Assembly (NCBI GenBank): GCA_018221065.1
Contig: JAAOXY010000066.1
Location: forward strand, 1 to 10,420
DNA length: 10,420 nucleotides
Origin: Candidatus Aenigmatarchaeota archaeon
GTDB taxonomy: Archaea > Aenigmatarchaeota > Aenigmatarchaeia > Aenigmatarchaeales > Aenigmatarchaeaceae
Reading direction: 5' to 3'
Part shown: piece by piece, positions 5,253 through 10,420 of the stretch
Position numbering within the stretch: the stretch's first letter is position 1
How the letters are laid out: the number at the start of each line of letters is the position of its first letter
The notes under the pieces: generated by a model
The model's input: only the letters and a program-made list of their open reading frames with translations
Databases searched by the model: none
Told to the model about the DNA's origin: nothing
Made by a program: the position numbers and the translations under genes

Positions 5253-6179
5253 CTAATATTTTTTAAAAGAAGAAATAGTCATTTTTATTCTATTTTTTAC
5301 TTCTTTTGTAGAAGGATTTAATTCTTTAGTTGTAAATTCTCCATTTGTAATATCTATTTTATCAAATATTTGATTGTAGAGGTCATATATTATTTTAAGA
5401 CTGATTTGATATCTTGGTTCCAGATGAACACTAGTACTGTTTACCATTTGTTCAGCTTTTTTACGATAACTATTGGTATAATTATAATATTTTTTCATCA
5501 TATTACGAAATTCATTGTTGATTTTTACACCATTAGCTATGTCTTTTAGTTTTTTCGTAGTTAATTTATTTTGAATCATTATGTCTTTGGCAAAGTAGTT
5601 TAGATTATTTTTTTGATCTTTTTGAAAATCTCTAATTATATGTACAAGATATGCAAAGAGTGCTATTGGCCGTGCTGCTTTTTGTATATCATAATTGGGT
5701 GAGATATATTCTTTTTTATTTTTCTTAATTCCACAAAAGTGCATGAAGATAGAAGCTGGTGCAACTGCTGCACCTTCAGAGTATTTGATAAAATCGTAAA
5801 ATGTTTTAAAACTATCATTATTCAGATCATATATCATTGCTTTTGAAAATTTCTTCCATGGCCATAATGGTATTTGAAATTTTTCTGTTGTAGTTAATAG
5901 ATCTTTTTGGAACCGATTTTGTATTTTTCTATTATTAATCATGTAGGAATCCATTTTAGCTAATATTTCTTTTTTCTCAATGTTTGGTATTTTATTTCCA
6001 ATAATTTTTCGATTATCTACTAGATCATCGATTATTCTCATTGATTTGTAACATATCTTAGAACCATTAAATCGATCATTATCCCAAAATTGAGCAGCAA
6101 TGCCCATGATAGGTGTATTGACTATTTTTTGAAAATCAAGGGTTTTAATGAAAAATAAAGATTTATTATCGAGTTTCAT
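5253..6179 (-). CDS. Squalene/phytoene synthase family protein
   Basis: This 308-residue all-helical protein belongs to the head-to-head prenyl synthase family (squalene, phytoene and related synthases), which joins two isoprenoid diphosphates. The first metal-binding motif is YKSMRIIDDLVDNRK with DDLVD at 51-55. A central helix reads FIKYSEGAAVAPASIFMHFCG (about 130-150). The second Asp-rich motif is AYLVHIIRDFQKD with RDFQKD at 183-188, followed by NYFAKD where family members have a YxP-type segment. Both Asp motifs look intact, so activity is plausible. The product cannot be told: squalene, a carotenoid precursor or another C30-C40 lipid. The N terminus is short and the coding DNA is especially AT-rich, with many Lys, Asn and Ile codons. 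No desaturase, cyclase or prenyl transferase is adjacent. Confidence 0.87.
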   Translation of the reverse strand: MKLDNKSLFFIKTLDFQKIVNTPIMGIAAQFWDNDRFNGSKICYKSMRIIDDLVDNRKIIGNKIPNIEKKEILAKMDSYMINNRKIQNRFQKDLLTTTEKFQIPLWPWKKFSKAMIYDLNNDSFKTFYDFIKYSEGAAVAPASIFMHFCGIKKNKKEYISPNYDIQKAARPIALFAYLVHIIRDFQKDQKNNLNYFAKDIMIQNKLTTKKLKDIANGVKINNEFRNMMKKYYNYTNSYRKKAEQMVNSTSVHLEPRYQISLKIIYDLYNQIFDKIDITNGEFTTKELNPSTKEVKNRIKMTISSFKKY

Positions 6180-6201
6180 ATTGTATTACTTTTAGATGTA
6201 T

Positions 6202-6211
6202 GATATAAAAC
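6202..6211 (-). promoter_or_regulatory. TATA box of the squalene/phytoene synthase-family gene
   Basis: GTTTTATATC on the minus strand is centred about 28 bases before the ATG at 6179. The transcript should begin within a few bases of the start codon, and there is no ribosome site. The rest of the 93-base gap up to 6272 shows nothing else I recognise. Confidence 0.5.
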
Positions 6212-6272
6212 TTCGTAATAGTTGAGATATAGCTGAAGCTAATTTTTGAAAATAAAAGAAAAAGTGATAATT

Positions 6273-6578
6273 TTAAAATGGTGTAATTTCGCTTTCTTGT
6301 GTTCCGACTTCTTCTTCAGGCATTGTTGGGCTTGCGATGTGTTTGATTATGACAACATCTCCGATGCTATCTACAAGCTGATAAGGAATAATAACTCCTC
6401 TTTTTCCACCAACTATGCTTGACAAGAATGAACCCTTAGCAGCTTCAACAATCAAAGCTCTTGTTCTGAATTTTGCAAGATCTACTTCGACATCAGCTAC
6501 TTTACCTGCGTATACACCTTTGTTAGTAAATACGTCTTTACCAAACATCTCTGTCATATTTTTAACTGTTATTGCCAT
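6273..6578 (-). CDS. PRC-barrel domain protein
   Basis: This small cytoplasmic protein has one PRC-barrel domain: the opening KNMTEMFGKDVFTNKGVYAG, then KVADVEVDLAKFRTRALIVE, and VIIPYQLVDSIGDVVII near the end, followed by a short acidic, disordered-looking tail (MPEEEVGTQESEITPF). PRC barrels are small beta-barrel protein-interaction modules shared by RimM, photosynthetic reaction-centre H subunit and many archaeal proteins. Some haloarchaeal PRC-barrel proteins act in FtsZ-based cell division, but nothing here links this one to that role. The ATG at 6578 (101 residues) is chosen over the one at 6584 because GGAGGG stands 7 bases before the former but only 1 base before the latter. It is transcribed alone, with the squalene-family gene downstream under its own TATA box. 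Confidence 0.88.
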   Translation of the reverse strand: MAITVKNMTEMFGKDVFTNKGVYAGKVADVEVDLAKFRTRALIVEAAKGSFLSSIVGGKRGVIIPYQLVDSIGDVVIIKHIASPTMPEEEVGTQESEITPF

Positions 6579-6585
6579 GTTCATT

Positions 6586-6591
6586 CCCTCC
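6586..6591 (-). promoter_or_regulatory. Ribosome binding site that decides the PRC-barrel start
   Basis: GGAGGG on the minus strand is the strongest ribosome site in the window. Its 7-base spacing to the ATG at 6578 is ideal, while its single-base spacing to the ATG at 6584 is not workable. Confidence 0.75.
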
Positions 6592-6618
6592 GCTCAATTA
6601 TTATAAATGAGCCTAATG

Positions 6619-6627
6619 ATATATAAG
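6619..6627 (-). promoter_or_regulatory. TATA box of the PRC-barrel gene
   Basis: CTTATATAT on the minus strand predicts a transcript start near 6598, leaving a leader of roughly 20 bases that contains the GGAGGG site. The near-palindromic TATATA could also feed the tRNA-Ser gene on the plus strand, with a short 5' precursor. Confidence 0.5.
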
Positions 6628-6661
6628 TTTTAAGTAGATTTTAAGTTCAATAAGCTTTAGA

Positions 6662-6747
6662 GTCGGGGTCGCCTAGCTCGGTAGGGCGCTAGCCTGCTAA
6701 GCTAGTTTCCATTGGATACGTGGGTTCAAATCCCACTCCCGACGCCA
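6662..6747 (+). tRNA. tRNA-Ser (anticodon GCT), CCA encoded
   Basis: A complete class II tRNA folds by eye. Acceptor strand GTCGGGG pairs with TCCCGAC (one G-T pair), and the D stem is GCC/GGC. The anticodon arm CTAGC, loop CTGCTAA, GCTAG gives anticodon GCT (reads AGC and AGT). A long variable arm has a TCC/GGA core, and the T arm is GTGGG, TTCAAAT, CCCAC. Discriminator G73 is as expected for archaeal serine tRNAs and is followed by an encoded CCA (6745-6747). No intron is present. Confidence 0.96.
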
Positions 6748-6824
6748 TTTTCTAAAGAATTAGCACTATATTATATGTTTGAACTCTGAAAAATGAGTTA
6801 TATGTTTTGGGGTAAGTTTAAAGT

Positions 6825-6836
6825 CTTATCTATACA
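6825..6836 (+). promoter_or_regulatory. Possible TATA box of the Nudix-fold gene
   Basis: TTATCTATACAA lies about 29 bases (centre) before the ATG at 6860, compatible with a nearly leaderless transcript. No ribosome site is visible. The stretch 6748-6824 after the tRNA shows nothing else recognisable beyond a short T-run at 6748-6751. Confidence 0.4.
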
Positions 6837-6859
6837 ATTATTCTTTATAGTGATTAATT

Positions 6860-7306
6860 ATGGTAACAACAACACCGTTAGTATGCGTTGTAATTTTTAA
6901 TGAGACTCGTGTCTTGTTAGTTGAGAAAGTATATAATGATGGTACTATTGCTTATGGTTTACCATCAGGTAAAATAAAAGAAAATGAAAATCCTATAAGA
7001 GGAGCACTGCAAGCTGCTGAAGAAAAGACAGGATTGGTATTGAAGGACATTAGAGATGTTGGAGAATATTCTGCAGTTGTGTCTAGAGGAGAAGGATGGA
7101 TGCATACTAAAAGAGTGTTAGCATTTTATTCTGGAAACTTTGAAGGTGATTTAAGACCTTCTGGTAGAAATAGACCATTTTGGGTAGGTTTAGATCTTGT
7201 TGATAATTATAATCTTCTTCCAAATGTAAAAAAAATAATCATGGATGCGTTTAATCATCATAAATTAAAACCACCGGGACAATCACATTTCAATCTTTAT
7301 GGTTAA
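6860..7306 (+). CDS. Nudix-fold protein with a degenerate Nudix box
   Basis: This encodes 148 residues of Nudix-hydrolase type. The strand pattern PLVCVVIFNETRVLLVEK leads into YGLPSGKIKENE and ALQAAEEKTGLVL, the position of the Nudix box GX5EX7REUXEEXGU. Gly37, Glu43, Glu55 and Gly58 are kept. The Arg-Glu pair is replaced by Gln51-Ala52, and the last glutamate of the EE pair by Lys56. In studied Nudix enzymes two of those glutamates bind the catalytic magnesium, so normal hydrolysis of nucleoside diphosphate derivatives is doubtful. The protein may bind rather than cleave, or use other residues. The rest (RVLAFYSGNFEG, RPFWVGLDLVD) looks intact, so this is not a decayed gene. It stands between tRNA-Ser and the acyl-CoA dehydrogenase, whose stop codon is directly adjacent on the other strand. 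Confidence 0.85.
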   Translation: MVTTTPLVCVVIFNETRVLLVEKVYNDGTIAYGLPSGKIKENENPIRGALQAAEEKTGLVLKDIRDVGEYSAVVSRGEGWMHTKRVLAFYSGNFEGDLRPSGRNRPFWVGLDLVDNYNLLPNVKKIIMDAFNHHKLKPPGQSHFNLYG

Positions 7307-7335
7307 TTATTTTTTAGAATTTGCTTTTTTTAATT
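7304..7335. terminator. T-rich zone at the convergent Nudix/dehydrogenase junction
   Basis: The two stop codons abut (7304-7306 plus, 7307-7309 minus). On the plus strand ATTTTTTAG and GCTTTTTTT follow the Nudix stop inside the dehydrogenase 3' end, giving T-runs suited to archaeal termination. Transcripts must overlap at their ends. Confidence 0.35.
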
Positions 7336-8584
7336 CTTTCATTATAATATGCATTTGTATTTCTGATGTACCTTCGACTAATATACCAGCTTCTGAATCT
7401 CTTTTTAGTTGATTGGCTCGTGTTTCTGTCATATATCCAGTTCCACCATGTATCTGTGCTCCTGTTTTGGTTGTCCAGACTGAAGCTTCTGTTGCGAAGA
7501 ACTTTGCTTCAGCAGCACGTTTTAGATATCCAGGAGTTTTATTATCTATTTCATTAGCAGCATCTAAATAAAGATATCTTGATTTAGAATTTACCTTTAA
7601 CATCTCATCAAGATATTGTTTAATAATTTCGAATTTTATTATTGGTCTTCCAAATTGTGTTCTACCGTTAGCGTAGTCATCAGCTTCTGTAAGAGCTGCT
7701 TGACCTACTCCTGTAAATGTTGCTGCAATTGATGCTCTTCCTTCGATTAAACCATCTTTAGCATTTTGATCTCCTTTCCCTTCTTCTCCTAACAAATATT
7801 CTTTTGGGATTGCGACATTATCTAATGTTATTCTTGCTGTTGGGGAAGCTTTTAATCCTGCTTTATCTGCAATACCAGTTACATCAAATCCGAGAGAATC
7901 ACCTTTAACTATGAAAGTGCTCATTCCTTTTTCTGTATTTGCTGAAACAATGTATATGTTTTTTAATCCTCCATTTGATATGAACTTCTTTTTTCCATTA
8001 ATGATCCATTCATCGCCTTCTAGTTTAGCTTTTGTCTTTATTCCTCTTAAATTAGAACCACCTTCATCTTCTGTCAATGCAATTGCTCCCCAATATTTTC
8101 CTTGCGCAAGGTAAGGGAGTAATTCATCTTTAACTTCTTCAGAAGCCATTTTGCTTATCAGACTAGCACATGAATCATGAGTCGATGTTCTAATAGCTAT
8201 ACTGGCGTCTCCTCTTCCTATGAATTCTGTGAGTGCACAATATGTTGGAAGACCAAGTCCTGCACCACCTTCATATTCTTGTGGTATATTTGTACCAGTC
8301 CATCCAAGTCTCGCTATTTCAGAATATATTTCGTTCATACCAGGAGGCAAAATTACTTTTCCACCTTTTCCATCTTCTCCTTCTATGAATTTTGCGCCAA
8401 CTCTATCCCAACTTCCTGAGAGAGGTGTTATTTTATCCTTTGAAAAATCACGAACTCCTTCTAGAAATATATTTACAGTTTCAAAGTATTCTGGTCTCGT
8501 TGTCAAAGACGCACTTTTTATTTCTTCTATTGCTGGGGTATTATCATATATTTGTTTTAATGTGGCTTCTTTTTTCGTAAACAT
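7307..8584 (-). CDS. Acyl-CoA dehydrogenase family flavoprotein
   Basis: This is a 425-residue FAD-dependent acyl-CoA dehydrogenase, introducing a double bond between C2 and C3 of an acyl-CoA and passing electrons to an acceptor such as electron-transfer flavoprotein. Domains run in order: an N-terminal helical domain with a leading extension of about 30 residues, then the middle beta domain with GAIALTEDEGGSN (166-178), WIINGKKKFISNGG and ARITLDNVAIP. The C-terminal helical domain follows, with NGRTQFGRPI, IHGGTGYMTE (about 378-387) and VEGTSEIQ. Glu404 in that last motif matches the catalytic base of medium- and short-chain enzymes. The substrate is not determinable. No thiolase, enoyl-CoA hydratase or ETF gene is nearby. 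It ends with no gap against the Nudix-fold gene. Confidence 0.93.
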   Translation of the reverse strand: MFTKKEATLKQIYDNTPAIEEIKSASLTTRPEYFETVNIFLEGVRDFSKDKITPLSGSWDRVGAKFIEGEDGKGGKVILPPGMNEIYSEIARLGWTGTNIPQEYEGGAGLGLPTYCALTEFIGRGDASIAIRTSTHDSCASLISKMASEEVKDELLPYLAQGKYWGAIALTEDEGGSNLRGIKTKAKLEGDEWIINGKKKFISNGGLKNIYIVSANTEKGMSTFIVKGDSLGFDVTGIADKAGLKASPTARITLDNVAIPKEYLLGEEGKGDQNAKDGLIEGRASIAATFTGVGQAALTEADDYANGRTQFGRPIIKFEIIKQYLDEMLKVNSKSRYLYLDAANEIDNKTPGYLKRAAEAKFFATEASVWTTKTGAQIHGGTGYMTETRANQLKRDSEAGILVEGTSEIQMHIIMKELKKANSKK

Positions 8585-8612
8585 AAATAAGCTTTGTGTT
8601 TAATCTTTAAAT

Positions 8613-8623
8613 CCTTATAAAAT
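8613..8623 (+). promoter_or_regulatory. TATA element of tRNA-Val, possibly shared with the dehydrogenase gene
   Basis: CCTTATAAAAT is centred about 29 bases before the tRNA-Val 5' end, the normal distance for a transcript starting near 8644. The palindromic TTATAA core also reads as a TATA box on the minus strand. There it would start a transcript near 8591, about 7 bases before the dehydrogenase ATG. One site may serve both directions. Confidence 0.5.
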
Positions 8624-8646
8624 CTCGAGTTCAATTGTATTATTAT

Positions 8647-8724
8647 GGACCCGTGGTCTAGTCCGGTTATGACACTACTTTCACAGAGTAGGGGTCAGGA
8701 GTTCGAATCTCCTCGGGTCCACCA
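8647..8724 (+). tRNA. tRNA-Val (anticodon CAC), CCA encoded
   Basis: This is a complete class I tRNA. Acceptor GGACCCG pairs perfectly with CGGGTCC. D-arm GTCTAGTCCGGTTATGAC is typical of archaeal valine tRNAs. The anticodon arm CTACT, loop TTCACAG, AGTAG gives anticodon CAC. The variable loop has five bases, and the T arm is AGGAG, TTCGAAT, CTCCT. Discriminator A is followed by an encoded CCA (8722-8724). No intron is present. Confidence 0.95.
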
Positions 8725-8734
8725 AATTTAAATT

Positions 8735-8744
8735 TAAATATATG
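8735..8744 (+). promoter_or_regulatory. TATA box of the surface-protein gene
   Basis: TAAATATATG lies about 50 bases before the ATG at 8790, predicting a transcript start near 8766 and a leader of about 24 bases. GGGAG at 8775-8779 could act as ribosome site with a 10-base spacing. Confidence 0.45.
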
Positions 8745-8789
8745 GGATGTTAACTTTGATGTAAATAATTGATAGGGAGTTGTAGTGTT

Positions 8790-10420
8790 ATGAGGTTTAA
8801 TTTTGTTATGGCATTTCTTTTAGGAATGTTAATGATGGGTACAGTAGTTTTAGCTGAATGTCAGCCAGATCCAGACTGTATTGCTAGGGATCCAGCGTGT
8901 GCTAAATTTGCAGGAATTCCTTGGGCAGACCCAGGTTTAGGAGCAGGAACATGTTGTGTGGAAGATACTTGTACAGTAACATGTGAACAATTTGCAGGAT
9001 CGTTTGATGCTGGTGGAAATGGTGATCCAGAAAATCCAGATTGGACAGATTTAACAGATCAAGAAGTTAATTTTAATTTTACTCTACAAGATACATCACA
9101 AGAAGATAATGATTTTTCAGTTACCTTATCATTTGATTGGCAGAGTGATGGAAATTGTGGTGGAACAATAAATGATGGACCAGGAGATGGTACAGGAAAC
9201 AATCAAACTGAAAACGGAATATATGATTCTAATACAGGTACATGTTGGACAACATTTAATGATCTTCCTGGAGGAAGATTAACACAGAATACTCTTTCAA
9301 TAGGTGGTTTGGAAATATATCAGGTTTTCATACCGACATCAGATGGAGATGGATTAGGTTATACAATACCAGAGCATGTTGGTGGAAATGAAAGTGAAGA
9401 AAGCGTAAATGATACAAGAAATAATACTGCGCAAATGAATAGTTCCCAAGGAAGTCAAGGAACACCAGCATGGATGATTGCTGCTGTTTATGTAAATTAT
9501 ACAAATGTTAGTGGTATTAGTTTGTATGATAGTACCGGAACAATGTATCCTGATCATGCTTTAGTAGGAGGACCAATTTTCATAAAGAATACTAGTGTCT
9601 ATATGAAAAATGATTCATCATCAACATATTTGATATCTGTTGATACTTCGAATTTGGGAGGTAGTATACGTAATCCACCATGGAATCTTTCGAATTCTAG
9701 TTTAGCATTAACAGGATCATTAGGAAGTTATAGATTAATTGATGCTTCGTTGAATTTGATTGGTGGACTTGCAAAACAATTATTAATCCAAAAAGGTACA
9801 GGTGAAGAATGGGCATTTTGTTGTCCGTCTGCAACAACAGCTTCAGAAGTAAATAACACATGTCCAGGAATATTTTATACAAGTACTGAAATAACTGGAC
9901 CAGATAGTAATACATATTTTGTATGTAGTGGAATGACTAGTTCTGGTGCAGGTAGTCAAGGAGATACAAATTTAGTAATAAATGATTCAGCAGAAGGAGT
10001 ATGGGCTGCTACAAGTACGCCAGTTGAGTTTTATGCATATTATTATAATGTAACAGATGATTCACCTTTAACAAGTTCAGATTCTACTTGTAATATAGAT
10101 GGACCAGTTTCTTGGATTAATATGACATATGATGCTGGAGATACAAGATGGGAATATAATTATACAGGTGGTTATGGAACAACTGGATTGAAAAGTTGGG
10201 ATGTTTCATGTAATACAACTGCTACAAGTCATTTCAATTTATTAGCAAATGATACAGTGAATATAAGTTCAACAGCTTACAATAAAGATAATCAAACATT
10301 TAATGTAACTATAAACGGAACAGATCCTTCAGTGAAAGATATGAAATGTTATGATGGTAATACAGGTTCTTTCATAACAGTAACACCAACCGCATTTTCT
10401 ACAACAAATATAATTTGTAA
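8790..10420 (+). CDS. Large secreted cysteine- and sequon-rich surface protein (3' end cut by window edge)
   Basis: I translated 543 codons in one uninterrupted frame to the right edge. A Sec signal peptide is clear: MRFNF, a hydrophobic core, and TVVLA ending at residue 22, then ECQPD. The mature part opens with a compact cysteine group (C24, 30, 37, 55, 56, 61, 65), including a CC pair. A second CC group is at 344-345 with C358 and C379. Residues 430-475 look like an immunoglobulin-type bacterial/archaeal surface domain, with Cys434, Trp442, Trp454, Trp470 (KSWDVSC) and Cys474. I count 22 N-x-S/T sequons, all after residue 95, so heavy N-glycosylation is likely. Composition is rich in Thr, Ser, Asn and Gly with few Lys. 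It could be an S-layer, adhesin or pilin-like surface protein; the family is not recognised. An in-frame stop at 8766 fixes the ATG. Confidence 0.85.
   Translation, partial: MRFNFVMAFLLGMLMMGTVVLAECQPDPDCIARDPACAKFAGIPWADPGLGAGTCCVEDTCTVTCEQFAGSFDAGGNGDPENPDWTDLTDQEVNFNFTLQDTSQEDNDFSVTLSFDWQSDGNCGGTINDGPGDGTGNNQTENGIYDSNTGTCWTTFNDLPGGRLTQNTLSIGGLEIYQVFIPTSDGDGLGYTIPEHVGGNESEESVNDTRNNTAQMNSSQGSQGTPAWMIAAVYVNYTNVSGISLYDSTGTMYPDHALVGGPIFIKNTSVYMKNDSSSTYLISVDTSNLGGSIRNPPWNLSNSSLALTGSLGSYRLIDASLNLIGGLAKQLLIQKGTGEEWAFCCPSATTASEVNNTCPGIFYTSTEITGPDSNTYFVCSGMTSSGAGSQGDTNLVINDSAEGVWAATSTPVEFYAYYYNVTDDSPLTSSDSTCNIDGPVSWINMTYDAGDTRWEYNYTGGYGTTGLKSWDVSCNTTATSHFNLLANDTVNISSTAYNKDNQTFNVTINGTDPSVKDMKCYDGNTGSFITVTPTAFSTTNIIC

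Noticed and set aside
6579..6584. ATG at 6584 as the PRC-barrel start
   Set aside because: The GGAGGG site would be only one base away; the ATG at 6578 has ideal spacing.
8220..8603. 127-residue plus-strand open frame
   Set aside because: Lies antisense within the acyl-CoA dehydrogenase N-terminal region; no family signature or start signal.
8647..8724. Reading the second tRNA as tRNA-Glu (anticodon TTC)
   Set aside because: That shift would break the anticodon stem. CTACT/AGTAG pairs perfectly only with loop TTCACAG, giving CAC, and the D arm is valine-like.
6662..8724. tRNA genes as boundaries of an integrated element
   Set aside because: No integrase, no repeat of a tRNA 3' end elsewhere in the window, and the genes between look ordinary.
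9354..9915. Two minus-strand open frames of 67 and 72 residues
   Set aside because: Both are opposite the secreted surface protein, whose single long frame with signal peptide is convincing; the reverse frames are low-complexity.
1..10420. CRISPR array, insertion sequence or large direct repeats
   Set aside because: No regularly spaced repeats, inverted terminal repeats or transposase-like frames were seen by eye on either strand.

Overview
The window is almost certainly archaeal. Both tRNA genes carry an encoded 3' CCA and have archaeal arm sequences. Most transcription units start with a TATA box about 22 to 28 bases upstream of the ATG and no leader, while operon-internal genes use strong GGTGA or GAGG ribosome sites. 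The gene set (four-subunit-type pyruvate:ferredoxin oxidoreductase, an ADP-forming acyl-CoA synthetase beta chain, a PRC-barrel protein, an eight-cysteine-cluster protein, a sequon-rich surface protein) also fits archaea. The AT-rich DNA, compact layout and short proteins would suit a DPANN-type lineage such as Woesearchaeota or a relative, but that placement is inference.

Layout. Bases 1-2594 (minus strand) hold a tightly coupled por operon in the order porG, Cys-rich membrane-anchored protein, porD, small two-helix membrane protein, porA. PorA runs off the left edge, and porB is expected beyond it. Divergent from porG, across a 73-base two-way promoter, lies a DUF4349 membrane protein (2668-3570, plus). 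It faces an ATP-grasp acyl-CoA synthetase beta subunit with an unusual lysine-rich N-terminal tail (3583-4395, minus). Then come an agmatinase/arginase-family enzyme (4500-5246, plus), a squalene/phytoene synthase-family protein (5253-6179, minus), a PRC-barrel protein (6273-6578, minus), tRNA-Ser(GCT), a Nudix-fold protein with a degenerate Nudix box (6860-7306, plus), an acyl-CoA dehydrogenase (7307-8584, minus), tRNA-Val(CAC), and a large secreted, cysteine- and sequon-rich surface protein (8790 to the right edge).

How the genes may work together. POR converts a 2-oxoacid to acyl-CoA plus reduced ferredoxin, and an ADP-forming acyl-CoA synthetase can convert the acyl-CoA to acid plus ATP. 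The left half therefore encodes most of a fermentative energy module, although porB and the synthetase alpha subunit are not in view. The right half is a set of single-gene units without an obvious shared pathway. I see no CRISPR array, insertion sequence, integrase or other clear mobile element. No gene-free stretch exceeds 300 bases; the longest gaps, about 100 bases, hold promoters and tRNA flanks. The best candidates for something undescribed are the two small membrane-anchored genes built into the por operon, the histone-H1-like tail on the synthetase, and the altered Nudix box.
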